Positions 21,159 through 35,400 of a stretch of 64,000 nucleotides of DNA are shown here, one piece after another. Source of the stretch: Trichoplax sp. H2 (taxonomy: Eukaryota > Placozoa > Uniplacotomia > Trichoplacea); assembly GCA_003344405.1 (NCBI GenBank), contig NOWV01000092.1, positions 62,001 through 126,000 of the forward strand, in the 5' to 3' direction. How positions within the stretch are numbered: the first letter of the stretch is position 1; every line of letters starts with the position of its first letter. A program made the translations under genes and the position numbers. The notes below the pieces were generated by a model. It had not been told where the DNA came from and searched no databases. It saw only the letters and a program-made list of their open reading frames with translations.

Positions 21159-24100
21159 ATGGTAAGTTTTACTTGGCTTGCATAACGGATACCCCCTTCT
21201 TCAGCGCCAACTTATTACAACGCCTTTCAATCAAAGCCATGCCATCTTCCAATCCTCTTGCTCATCAACGCGCTATCTTGACGTTGATCTTCTCTTATTA
21301 CCAGCATTTTGCATATATTATTCCACTGTAGTAGACGATCTTCTACGACTTCATCTTGATGAAGACTGTCTTGATCGTACTAACCTACTTCAACATCTAC
21401 AATGTCTCTTATTTTCTACCCTTGATTTTTCACTACAACGACTGGACTGTACGCGTATGAATTATGACACCTCCAATCAGCATTTTGGGGAATTTCACTT
21501 TCTTTCGTCATCATTATCTTATCTAAGCTGTCAAAATTCAATGCTCACTTTTGTATCCTGTCGTATTTTAGCCTAAAAGTTTTGTAGGATCAATTTCTCA
21601 CTAGAGTCAACATCAATCATCAACTGGATTTTCAGTGGATGGAATACTTTTTACTTCTTTAGCATTTAAATTTGTTATCATTCACTTTGATTAATTCATC
21701 AACACTACTGTACAGTACTGTATACCGTTTATCAACTTGACCTACCATCAGTGATTCATTTGGCAAAGTACGCAATACCTCAAGATCAATGATGATTACC
21801 GTTCTCATTCTGTTGCTGTATTATATTATTTTTTTAATGTTGACAATGAGATAAAGTCTCGGTCATATACCTATGCAATTTCAACGAAATCTTACAGCAA
21901 TCTCATTGTGTACTGTAGCAGGGACTAGTAGATGTCAATATCTCACATCAACCCAATTATACTTTGTTGAAAGACTCCTATAATCACATAATGTGGCAAT
22001 TGTATTGCCAATGGACTGGCATAGACTTAGCTATCATCTTATCACCCAAAGCAAATAGCAATTCCATCTACATATCTTGAGCTTACCTGTCCTATATTAA
22101 TCCTAAACTGTAACGGCTGTATGAATAACTTTTCAAGATATTGAGACATCATAATGACAATATCATGCAACTCCTATCTATTGTTTCTTTTTTTTTCTTC
22201 ATGGCTCCCCTCTCTTCAGTATTTCTACTAGAGCTAATTGCTCCTTCATACTGCACGTATATCGTAATTACGTATGCTTTTGTCCTAATCTATTTCCTAT
22301 CTTCGCATTCGTTTAGCCTAATATCAACTTTTACTTTTGAAAATAAATATTGTACTCTATCAGGAAATAAGCAATTGTATTTGATGATATTCTTTCATTA
22401 AATTGAATTAATCAAGCCTTTTCAACGTATTTGAACATCCAGTGGGTTGTTTTGTAAGTGAATCGTATTAATGCTGTTATTAATTATTATATGCTTATTT
22501 TTTATTACACCTTAGAGTAATAACACTACCGGAGAGTCCTTAAATATACTTCAGCGTCTGCTATCGGAATTTTACAATGTTCAAACAACCAACAAACGTA
22601 AAAGAGAAATCGGTAATATGATTGAACCTATTACTCTAGTTTATCCCCTTAATTTCAAATATTTTCTACCATAGACTTGTGTAGCACTTCTACATGCATA
22701 CAACAACAGCCAGATAGGGTATTCAGTTGTAAAAATACCTTTAACAATTTAATACTGTACTTTGTACGATGCAATTTGGCGTAAAAATTGGCTAACAAAA
22801 TTATCACAACACATTTGCTCAATCAATCATAACAAAGCTTAAAACTTGTATGCAGCGTAATGTATAATGCTACAACAAGCTAGTACTGTAGGTATACGAC
22901 AGCATCGTTTACTTTATGCTAGAATAATAATACAGTATCTGTAATGTAAAAATAATTACTCTTTCACTCTTTGCTATACGATTATGCACGCTATTATTAT
23001 GGTATACAAACTTCTGAGCCACCTTACAAAAATTATTTTTTACACATGTATCAAAGCTTCAACGCATATCAATAATGGTCCGTACAATCGTTGCACTTAA
23101 ATCTTATGATCACTTTCATACCTTTTCAAAGTTGGAAAATAAATGGCTACGGGCATTTCAACCAATTTCAATTTTTTGGATATTATAGCATTATACATAC
23201 TGTACAATATAGTCAAACGACATCGCTGTACTGCAATTTCAATCAATCTTACTAACCATTACAATACCATTCTAAAAGAATACCTCTCGCAATTATCGTC
23301 ATAAAGGTGTACTATTTTAACTTAATAAGGCATATGTAATCTCTTATAGAACAATTGTTGGCGAATTTTAGCCAGCAGAAAGACGCATGGAGGCACTGCA
23401 TTTGTTTTTTGAACGATTCTCAAGAACAGGGTGTTCTCATGTTTGCAACCAGAGTCTTAGAGGTTAGATTATATTTGTACCTTATTAATTAACTTTTACT
23501 TACATATTCTAACTACATATGTACAGTAGTACAGTACTACAGAATATACAGTAATGCCTACTGTACGTAAGAAGTCAATGTTGCTGCTTGCGATAAAGCA
23601 TACAATAGTAACATAGCCTTTTGTCACTTGAACTGTTTAAAAATATATTCAATGAATAAACAGTTATAATAATAATTTTTAGGACATCGTTAACAAAAAA
23701 TGGATTGGTGTGGATGCCAACGAAAAAAGAGAATTCCGTTCTACGTTACCTCGGTTACTTCTAGCAAAACGAACCGATTTTCCTATTTTTGTGCGTAATA
23801 AATTGGTTAAAGTGATAGTAGATATAGCTAGATTGGATTGGCCACACTTTTATCCAAATTTCTTTAATGATATGCAAGAAGTAAGCGTTAAAAAATCATT
23901 TTTTTCCTCTGATGCAATAAATTATGCTGCTAACTGCTTTGTACAGTATATTGTGTATATAATGCAATACGCTATGTTATTGCAACATGCACAATATACT
24001 TGCCTACAATTTCAACCGTAATTGGCCATGCCCAAATACAGTAGTAGCTAATTTTGCTCTTGTTTTGTACTATCAAGATAATTAGTGAACCTAGCACCAC

Positions 24101-27100
24101 TAGCCTTGGCTTGTACATGTTATTGACAACCTCAGAGGAATTAATTCAACCTCGTGAAAACGTTATATATAGTCGAAAACTTGAATTAAAGAGACTGCTC
24201 TTGAATGAGGTGCCCAAGATCCTATCTATGCTATCAACTTTACTAGATTCATTATTGGATAAATATCAAGTTGCAAGACATATTACACCATCTACTTCTC
24301 CAACGTCATTACGACATAATGAAACTGGAGCGGTTGGTCTAGACCTGTTTTCGGTATCGCCATCATCATATGATCAAAACGATAACTCAACCACTGAAAA
24401 CGACAATATTGTACAAAAATTACTTCGATATATGCCTTCTCGTCAAGCTAAATCTAGCATTCAAGCATGGAATGTAGAATCAAAAGAAATTGCCGCTTTG
24501 GCCTTACAATGTCTAGCTGATTTCTTTTCATGGATTCCTTTGTCATCACTCATGACAACATCATTACTGACCACCATTTTTGGCTATGCCAGCTTCGGCT
24601 GTCAAACTGGTGATGGCCATCAGTTGGGAACGTTAGCAATGGACTGTATAAATGAAATAGTTTCCAAGAATTGTGTTCCGGAAGAGTTCGAGGAATTCTT
24701 ATTAAAATTATTTCAAGAAACATATCAATTGTTGCAAGATTTGGTCATTGGTCAAAATATCAATTTCGCTGATCTAGATGAAAAGTACTGTATACGCTTT
24801 TGTAATTATCGTAATTTAGGACATACTATGTAAATGGCTATTCCTATTATTATGTTATATGTGTTACTACATACTACTACCAGATGTACATATATATATA
24901 TATATGCGTACAGTATACATGTACAGAGTGTACAAGTATATCCGCACATATTGAAGTTCATGGTATATTGCACATAGATAACAACAATATTTTTTTTCTT
25001 GTGATTCTATAGGTATTTAGATAAATTTACAGAATTTCTACGGCTATTTGTTAATGTTCACTTACAAAGATTTACAAACAGTCCATATTTTCCGCTATCA
25101 AGATTCTTCGAGCTTCTGTTTAAGTATACTTTCTTACAGGTAATTAAAAAAAATAGAACTATGATTTTATAATACTTGATAGATAATATATCTCAACTGC
25201 CTGTATTTTATTCCCTAGCATCATTTAGATGGCTATTATGCTTGCTTAGAAATATGGGAATTCTTTATTGAACACTTAAAAATGCAAATTAAGGCTGAGA
25301 GTAATAATCATGCAAAAGCAGAAAATATTATAAAGTAAAAACTAAAACTGAATTAGCACAGAAAAAAAGTTAACTCTCATCTCCCATATAATCTATATTA
25401 ATGAATGGAATTTATTTCTATTTTAAATCAGCAAATATCGGAGTATTCTTACCGTATTAGCTAGTAGTATTATCAAAAAGATTCAGTCCAGCGAAAATTA
25501 TAATCAAATTGAGGCTCTTAGTAACGATGTAATGGACGAAGAAGTTAGTATGCTTCAAGTTTCTTATCATATTAAGGGCCTTTTAAAACAGAAGAAATAA
25601 CCCTGGAAATTTATCTTAAATTATTTTAGGACGAAACAGATTTACAAGTATTTCTGAAAAATAACATTGAGATTATTGCCTCTATTTCTGAAATTCAACC
25701 GGAATCAATTCTTCAAACATTAGTATGTATTATTCATTACTATGTAATAATAAAACAGTTATGATAGTACTCTGGTCGTTGTGTATATAAACTATTAACT
25801 GTAGTGATTGAATTTATTAGTTTGATATACTGAAATCGCGATTCAGCATTTTTTCAAGTATCGAGCAATACTTAGTACAAAATGTTCAAGGTATGCGCTA
25901 TAATGAAACTCACTTCACATAATCAACAATATACAATGAATGTACTATAACTAACGAAAGTAGTACATTCTAAATTTTTAAGGTCGATGTATAGAATTTC
26001 CTGATAATCAAGACGGTAACTATATAAAGCTGCAATTTCACTGTGCTTTGAGAGATCTATCTACTTGCATACAAGCATTAGGCAGGATGTCTGAGCATTT
26101 TGTCGACGCTTTATTTATGGAAAGATTTCAAAACTGCAATACATTATTAGATGGGTAAATGCCACAGTTGATAGGACTGTAAAATTTCGAATCTTAAACA
26201 GTATTACACTAATTAAAATAACACAGATCATATTAACATCGTTTTTTAGACTAACCCACGTCTGCTTTTTCGCCACGAAGCTACAACTATATAATATTAA
26301 TTGTGAATCATCATTATTATCAACTATCATGGAAGTGTAAGTAACATTATTTGAAATAGAAAATTTTTAATCAGTATATCATCATTGCTTTCCTTTATTA
26401 TATTGAAATTGTAGTCATATTCAATCTATGGCTGCAATTCAAGCCTTTAGCCCATGGTTGTGCCAATTTCACGCCCATAGTCAAGGACACATTGATCGCC
26501 AAAAAATGTTCTATTCGCTATTAAATCAAATTGTGGATGCTGTTATTCCTCTATTGCAAAAATCCGCAAAAACGCCAGAAAAATTAGCGTATTGTGCCGC
26601 TTGTTTACTGTTAACCTTAGCAACAAGTATTAGAACATCTATGTTACTAGATATTCGATCAATTCAAGATATGACCAACATGAATTCCGGAATTACAACC
26701 TTTGATTACCTTCCTCAAAAGGTATTATTGCAAAAAGTGAGGCGTATCAAGATAACATTTTATGATTAATACAGATATCCTTTTTAACAGGTTCAAGTCG
26801 TTATATTTAAGATGCTCTCAAATACTATAATTCTACCCTGGAATGGTGTCAAAGATAGTGACCAGGTCTAAATATGCATATATATATAAGATTGTAATTA
26901 ACTGCTGATCGATTCTGTCTCTAGAGATTCTAATTTATCTATAAATTATCATTTTCACTCAGCGTTGGGAAGAACGCTCAGAGAAACATAGCAGTTTCGT
27001 AAGAAGCACAACATTGAGTCTTACTAACACCTTACAGAATCAATCGATTCAACAAGACAGTAATCTAATAAGTCAAGGTAAGAGTGGATATTCGATTGCC

Positions 27101-28978
27101 TATCGATGTCGCTACGAAAGGCTTTTAAATTCTTTTACGCAAACAAGGGGTATCTCCTGTAACTAATTACATTCACATGAATTTTTTCCCAATAGCAGTA
27201 CCAATGATCAAGAGTACGTTGATGGTGCTCTGTAGTATCACTGAGAGTGTCACGAATGAAAACATGAAATCGAAAACGATTACCTACAAATCAATAGAAA
27301 GCTCTATCCATAACATAATATCATCACTTTCTTTATTTACACCATTTCCAGGTAGAACTGTAGTTCCTTTAGCCACAATGAAAAAGTCTCGCTTAGAAAT
27401 TGAATGCCTTACGCGCTTGTATGATATTGATGCTATCGTATAATATTAATATTATATTATGCAGATCTTATCAACGAAGTTATGGACCTTATCTATAGTC
27501 TTTTCAATGGGTTATTAAGTCAGTGTGGAATGGCTTTCGCTAAACAAATTTTAGAAACGTTCATGCACTTATTCTCGAAGTAAACCACATCATTTAAATA
27601 TAAAATTAAACTTTATGTCAATTTTAAAGACTCTACCTTGTAATTTTGCAGGCAACAATTATTTGATATCCTCAGTAAAGATGGAGGCAGGGAGCACTCA
27701 TTCGTTGAAAAGTAAATTCAATTTTATGTAATACGTATATGTGTCATATGGACAAATTTGTGAAAGATACTCTTAAAAATTTAGTTATGCGAATTCTAAT
27801 CGAATTCTTGACTTAAAAAATACGAAAAGCTAATCGTACCCTCAATTATGTATCTATGATAGGTTCATAAAAATTATCCAACTATTAGTCGTAAAGCCGG
27901 GCTCTGCCGTCAAGGAATTACTACCTAATATATTATCCTTTTGTATGGATCAAGTATATCCATTAGCTAAAGAGGTATTAAATGCATAGTTTAACCTCAG
28001 CAGCACATTCATGGTCTACTAACCAATTATTCTATTTCAAAAGTTTCACCTTTTAGAGGTAAAATATGCCTTGATGGAGGTGTTATATCAATACCTGTCA
28101 AACAATTGGAGGTAGTAATATTCCGCTGTATGACACAATTAAATCACAGTACTACGAGTATTAATATCACATTTACTATTTATAACAATTGTTAATACCT
28201 CTTGATCAACTTTTTCTGTAGATATTTTTTCCCGTCAAACATGGATCAAAGAGAAGGCGATACTGTTAACAACCCTCAGCACTTTATGGCAATCATGCAG
28301 GTTAGGCTAAGAGTCGTTATTCACAGTGGCACGAACGCTTTGTCGATCCTAAATCTAACAAATAATTACAATCATACGCGTCATTAGGTATTGGGTGAAG
28401 CATTTTTACAACCTGACATATCACTGTTTAAGCAAAGTTTAGAAATTTTGGATAATCTGAATAAGAAATGTAAATTATACGAAAAGGTAGTTCACAAAAC
28501 TGCTATACACTTAGTGTCAGAGAAATTGTTTTTTTGGCATTTATACTATTTTTCTTAATATTTCTTTCAGCCTATTTTTCAGCAAGACCTATTATTTGAA
28601 TTTATGAATGTACTATTTCATGCGCTGGTTGATAGAAGTCACGAATTATTACAGGAGGAAATGACATGTACTATTTATGCTATGGCATCAATAAGCTTTA
28701 GCACCTTTTATTCTGTTTACGTACCACAGATGATATCAAAATGTGAAATGTTAACTTCACATCAAAGAGAAAGATTACAAGAGAATCTTGGCAATAATAC
28801 GGTAACGAAATTCTGATTTAATACTTATAGAGAAATTGTCTTAACGATCCTATGAAATCTTTTCTAATTCTAGGATCTTCCGACTTTCGTTCAAAGTTTA
28901 ACAATGATCGTTAGTGATTTAAGATACTATCAACTATGTAATAATTCTCTACCGCCTGGTGTAATCTCCTTTGACTAA
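21159..28978 (+). CDS. XPO6: Exportin-6 (importin-beta family, nuclear export of actin-profilin)
   Basis: Twenty-four exons: 21159-21161, 22516-22612, 23350-23462, 23683-23880, 24078-24784, 25013-25139, 25219-25334, 25432-25543, 25630-25722, 25821-25890, 25983-26154, 26250-26336, 26415-26721, 26791-26865, 26963-27077, 27196-27351, 27465-27579, 27652-27711, 27863-27974, 28059-28111, 28222-28300, 28388-28486, 28571-28801 and 28874-28978. They sum to 3,402 nt, so 1,133 residues (human about 1,125) with all junctions in phase and GT-AG. The N-terminus shows FPIFVRNKLVKVIVDIARLD and then WPHFYPNFF, the CRM1/importin-beta-like start. Other landmarks are ALQCLADFFSWIPLSS, NCVPEEFEEFLLKLF, FTEFLRLFVNVHLQRF, SHELLQEEM and the C-terminal DLRYYQLCNNSLPPG. 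XPO6 carries actin-profilin out of the nucleus with RanGTP. The first coding exon holds only the ATG, ahead of a 1.35-kb intron; the start is inferred from phase and the good donor. Confidence 0.95.
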
Positions 28979-31900
28979 TTCATAGATTCTTAACAAAAAC
29001 TATTTTATTGAGGTTAAAGAGTTTTAAGATTTTTATCATTGTCATGAAAAGGGTATCAAAGCACTCGTATAACAACTAAATTCTATCATCCAACAGATTA
29101 AACAACGAAATTACGAACAGACATCAAATAATAGTGCCGTTCGTTTATATTAATCTAATATCAAGTACATACCGCATTATGTATAAATATTTATTGTAAT
29201 CTGAGTTTATAGTTGATTTAGATAGTTTAATGTTTCTCGACAGTCTATCCTTTGTAAAGTAAATTTGTGGTATGCAATTAACCATCACCATAACTGGTGA
29301 TTGAGAAGTTAAAAACTGGATTAACATTTAAATTATAACGTAACTGTGAGTATGCCATTTGCGTTAAGGTGATGTAGTAATTTTTAGTCAATAAATTTTT
29401 TTCTTTTCAAACATAATGCATTCGATAGCTTTCAAATCTGAACCCCAGTTTGATTTTGAAAAACCAACTTTGTTATGTAGCAGCCAAGTTATCGAGGCAA
29501 TCTCGAAGCGAATTTGCTGTTTCAAGTTCTTCTAAATGATTACTTAATATTAAATTATGACGCGGTAGAAAAATTCCATCGATTATACTATTACAGAATA
29601 ATTTTATGTCAAAGATTGTAAACAATGTTTCACAAAACGACACAGATAATTATTAAAAGCCTTTAATAAAAATTTTTAATTAGGATACAGATCATTTAAA
29701 TTGTTTAGTTCGCAACCTTTACGGCGGTTATCAAGCCAAGAAATATAACGATCCAGTGATAGCTTCAGTGAAACCTGTTGACATTCGCTATGGCGAATGA
29801 CGCCGATATCTATTGCCTATTACCAACATAAATCATAGTTCTTATACACGTTTCTTTAAATTATTTCATAATAGAAGTAGACTACTTCTAAAGTACCTTC
29901 ATTAAGCAGCGAAAGCATAGCCCTAGCGCTTCGAAGCTGATTTCAGATTCCGTATACGGTGATAAGCAATTGTTAATTAAAAGGCCCAAGTAGCTCATAA
30001 TGATTTCATCACCTAATAAGTTGTACATCAATAGCTAGTAGAAAATTGAATTAGTTATCTTAGGCTTTCATTAGATAAAAATTATACGAATAGGACGATA
30101 TAACTTGAATCGGCCTACCTGATAAATTAGATAAAGCAGGCTATTAGAAATTTTACTTTGTAGCATACTTAAACACACTTTATGCAGCATCTTATCCCAT
30201 AAATTCTTTCCAAATCCTAAGATTCGTTCCACATAAGTTAAAGGTTAATCCTATTTACCAGTATTCTCATCACGAATTATTTACAGAGTAAGTTACCTAA
30301 TTCTAGCATTTGTGATCTGTGTTGCTTTAAAATCTCAGATAAACATACCACAGACGCCAACCTTACATTTTCTCTACCCTATCAAATAATCAGATAATGG
30401 ATAGCTTTGAGCATAAAATCTACCGTAATTGATTAATTTCATCGATATTCTGACCACAAATGATTAATTATTATAAAATTATGAGAAATACATATGCGTA
30501 GCATATAGGCATTTAGGTACATATTACCATATTACCTGTAAGACCGCATTTTGAAGATAGAATAAAAGATTTTTAACGTAGTCAAAGGTATCATTCTGAC
30601 ACAAGATACGGCCATTATGTTCTGCTCGTACGAACTTCGGTAGAATAAACTTTCGGCGTAACATTGCGATATTAATGTAGATACCTGCCACTATTAATTA
30701 ATTAATATTGAAAAGTCTTACATAATCTGTTAAATCAACCTATAGTATGGCATAACGTTCCTGAACAAGTATAGCTTACGTTGCAATAGTGGTCGGTATT
30801 GCAAGACGATTACTGGTAAAGTTTCATTGACATTTATTACAATCGATACTTTCATCTATTCGCATAAAAATATCATTTCCAATTACTAAAGTTAATCTAA
30901 TATATCGTGACATAACTTTCTGATAATTGATTAACTAGAATAACAACGATTAGCAGATAGCTTCGTACATCATTCGAGAAGTTATCGCAATTTTCCATAT
31001 AAATTAGGGTAGAAAGCAAGATCCAGCTTGTTGCAGTAAGGCGATCCGACTTTACAAAGCAAAAATTTAGGCTATTATACACAATTAACTTATTTAAACG
31101 TCATAACTTGAACATCTTCACCTTCAGCACATCTTCACGAAGTAACAAAGCGTTCTCAAGCTTGGATAAAAATCGTGAGTTTCTAATCACTGTTAATAAC
31201 GCTACACCACAAAAGCAAAGATAATGAATTGATACAATGATTGGATCAAGACATACATATGAACGGATTATGATTACTTATATTTATAATTACCTCCGTC
31301 GTTGTTATTCTGCTGGATTACGCAAATTATTGCAGATAGGCAATTAAGTAAATGCATCATAGTTAATTCACTAAAGTTCTTGCTTTAGCACGCAATAGAA
31401 ATTAGGGAGAAATACAATATTTAATATCGTATGGTATCGAAGAAACGAGATTTACAGGAATTTGTTTACCTCATTAGCAGCTTTGAAACTTTTTTACATT
31501 TGGATAGAATTCATTCATTCCAGCATTCAGTTGATGAAGATGTTTTAATTCAGTATTAGTTTAAGGAAAAATTATGGAAGTACGAGAATAATTATACGAG
31601 TACCGCCGCTAAACACGTAGCTTTCCTCAGTAAACAACAAATACGTTGTAGTATAGTATTTTACTACTCTCATGATAACTACAACTTTGATACATTCAAA
31701 ATTATAAAAAGGATATATGTGGTATTTACATAAAAAAGACTACAGAAACTTATTATTAGATCGATTTCATATAGGTATTGCTAAATTTGTTATAAGTTAT
31801 CATCTAACGCTGAACCTTGATGCATTATCGTTATGTGTATATCCTCAATTTTCGATAAAATAGAACTTGCATAAACTTCCGCTATGATTTGCAGTATTTT

Positions 31901-32407
31901 TTGAAGGCTCTTCTCTATAGGAAAAACACGCGATTTTCAGGTTATAACTTTTTTTGACAGTTAATGCACGAAATCAGCTTTTGTAAAAAATTAAAATAAT
32001 TATGGAAATGATTTAATGACCGTTAGTTCTTGTAATGTCTCCCCTTAAAAAGAACTTGTTTATGCCATAGAGAACATACAAGCGAAAACTTTCGATACCA
32101 TCCACTTGTGAAGAATGAAGTTCATATAGATACTAAAAAAATTTGAATCCCCTCAAGAAAAAATCATTGCATTGATGGGCCTCATATTTGTGGCCCTTTA
32201 TAGTTAATGAAACATTTACGGTGATAACACAAAATTTATCGATTTTTATATTCTAGGTTAATCAAAAATTTATAAATCCTCATACCATATGAAGTAATCT
32301 TGCAGCTTTCATGGTTAAATGAGGCTCTTCTTCGAATAATAGATGCTATTATTATATGCATAAAAAATTAAAGTAATCGTAACTCTCCAAAAACCCATTT
32401 TTAAATT
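28979..32407. other. Intergenic region downstream of XPO6
   Basis: This 3.4-kb AT-rich stretch between two convergent genes has no repeat array and no exon I can support. One isolated frame at 29684-29800, after a good acceptor, is discussed under findings. The rest should include the 3' UTRs of both neighbours. Confidence 0.55.
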
Positions 32408-35400
32408 TTATATAGCTATGTTCTTAACCAGTAGAATGTCGATAAGCTTTTCCTGAATAGTTTGGGCAACATCTTGTAGTAGTTCATCACAAGTTGAAGT
32501 TTCATTTATTAATAGCCATTGCTTCAACTATAAAAGTAATTAAAAAATAACTTTGAATATTTTATAATTCCTTTCACAGCTAAATATTAGTGGATTACAT
32601 TTTATTAAGAAATTATTATAAATCTGCTATACTAATACTGTGATTAAATATATTTCAGGAATACAAAAATACTATCAACGCACCATTTCCCGTTGAAAAT
32701 GTTGTACTGATAAAGATGAGAGTGTCAAACACCATCTAATGAATATGATATCGTTAGTAAACAACTCTTTTGCTTCTTGTTGTCTTTCGATCAAAGTAAT
32801 GAACCAGTGCTCGTCTGAAAATTTTGTGAAAGCTGTTATAAATGAATTTAATTATAACATATTATTTGTTGCTCACCAGGTATAGAATCATGATCTATAA
32901 CATCTGGTTCAGCCGGTGATGGCATATTTTGTGTACTTCTTGCTAGTTTTAGTTCATTCTAATCCATGCATATAATACCATACTTTGTTAGTCAGTCTAC
33001 TATTCCCATTGAACCTTTAGATAGCTTACATTATTTATCTATTTATCTTTTACAATTTGCAATTTTAAGATTAAAGACCTGATTTATAGTATAAATTAAC
33101 AGTATATGCTTTATAGTAACGTTATCGGTCAGAAGCTGGTTAAAGTTGCTCTTGATGAAGTTATTAAGATTCTTTTGCACTATCGGCCCATTAGATTCTC
33201 TATAAATGAAGTTTTAAAATGGAAAGAATAACCGACGCTACTGAATTAAGGATTAGTACATAACATCATCGTCATACAAAACGCGAGTGTAATACCTTTG
33301 GCCGTACAGATAGGAGAAGTACATAAGCATTAGATATGCTTTTTGAACGCTAATTAAGGATGTTTCATATATTCCGTTGCTATCGGATACTTCGTAATTA
33401 TTGCATACCAGGATAGAATGTATTTCACTATATGAAACTGAATTTACAGAACTCCAAATTGATAACAGTCATTTCGTTAACAAAATTTATATCATTCTTG
33501 AATGCTGGATAATATTAATAAACCTGTGATATATCTTATAGAATTTAATATCAATTTCATTCTTTCATTTTCATCATATTTTGAGTCATTCAGATAGCCA
33601 CATAATACTGCTAAAAAATCATGTATCATATCTGCAAGGTCTTGATTTCTGAAGTATTATGGTGCAGTATTATGAATAATGTCCTTAAGTTAATAAATTA
33701 TTGCAACATTAAATTATAAATGATATGACAACTGATTGTCTAATTTCGAAATTAGACTCTAACCTGTTGCTTTTACAGAACGCAACTTTTACATCGAGAC
33801 ATAATCTTATTATAGATAGAGAGATCTCTAAAGCGAAAAAATAGAAATACCTGCGTAAGTATTGTTAAAGTGATAATCAAGTAGAAATTCAGTCGACTTT
33901 GTGGTAACCGCTATCAGAATAAGCATTATTATAAATTTTACGTCTATGCAATTAAATTGTAAGCTTCGTGTAGTACTTCAAACTTTTTTACACCATATTC
34001 CCGTGGCCTAGATCATACCTAATTTAAGACAAAGATTTTTAGGGTTGTCGCCATAACGAATGTAGCACCTTAAAATCTTAAATATTAGTTTGTAGACTTG
34101 TATTGAATTGATTGAGGATATTCCGTCCTTTGTAGAAAACTAGCAAAAAGACAGGCCTTTGAGGGTAATTCTGTCAACTAGATCATTCATTTTTAGCAGA
34201 TAATTACTACACAATATGATTAAAAATTACCTGAATATAAGGAATGATCAACTCGTCAACGATTTTTACTAGCTGCGACATAAAGGCCGTACTTTGTATC
34301 GCATAACATCTATCATCATTACAGTTTATTGCAAATTTACTGATGGATGGCATATCAGTAAATGATGATATTACTCTAATTTTTAAAAAGGACAAGTTGT
34401 TTGAATTTCAAATTTGTTTTAAATAATCATATCATAAATAATTAATCATTTCGAAATCGTAAAATCAATTATTAATACAAACTCAAATGATTGCAAAACC
34501 ACTTTCATAAAGAACTCCATAACGTTGCTCATCGCATTAAGACCGCTAGGATCGTCAGCCGGAGAATTCTGCCTTAAAATATTACCAACCCTATTCACTA
34601 ATAGCTTTATCGGTAACTCCAAGGATTCTAACATATCTTCATATATGATATAATCTCTCCTAGATTAATGAGAACATTCTCTTCAAATCTATTCATTCTT
34701 TAGTCGGGTCAATTTTATTCGTTCATTAGGAACTTTTCAAGAAAGCGAAAGATTTAATCGTGCCCTTTTTCACCTCATGAACACAGCCAAAATTTTGATA
34801 GTACTAAGTAAAATCTGGAATTCCATAGTAACACCCATACAAAATATTTCCGTACACATATTAAAGACCTGATCATTGGATACAAGTGTGGTATTTTCTT
34901 CTTGACTGAAATTAAAAAGCGCATGATGCGCATAAAATTGGATAAATATGCTAAAGCAGGAGATGTTATATTATAATGTCTGAATATTTGAATATCCAAA
35001 GAAAAATATACCTTTGCAAGATTTCAGCCAAGAGGTTTAATCTAAATAGGAAATCATAACTCAATGCATATTTAAGTAGAAAAAAGGCCGGTTAGCGAAG
35101 CGAATGCTAATAGCTTACTCACTCGATTATTGCAATTTTCTGATCCTGTACTCTTAGTCGCGCCAATGTGTCCTTAACAATAAGGCTAAAACCTAGGTTA
35201 TTGTATAATTTTCTGCTAATTAATCACGTATAGCTTAAAGATCTTTTCAAGATCCAGTATAATCAAAGGCTTACCGTACATCATGTACGAAGTATTCTGT
35301 AGACGACTACATTTAAGCATTTTCAATATGCAATTAGATATCTCCCTGAAAATTAAACGGTAATTCCCATTCATAGGTCAATGAAAAAAGCCAGGTTTAT

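Noticed and set aside
21178-21576. 132-codon plus-strand open frame just after the XPO6 ATG exon
   Set aside because: It lacks an ATG at its start, is Ser/Leu/Cys-rich with no domain, and lies inside XPO6 intron 1.
22141-22401. 86-codon hydrophobic plus frame
   Set aside because: Lies in XPO6 intron 1, no ATG at the start, T-rich sequence giving apparent membrane segments by chance.
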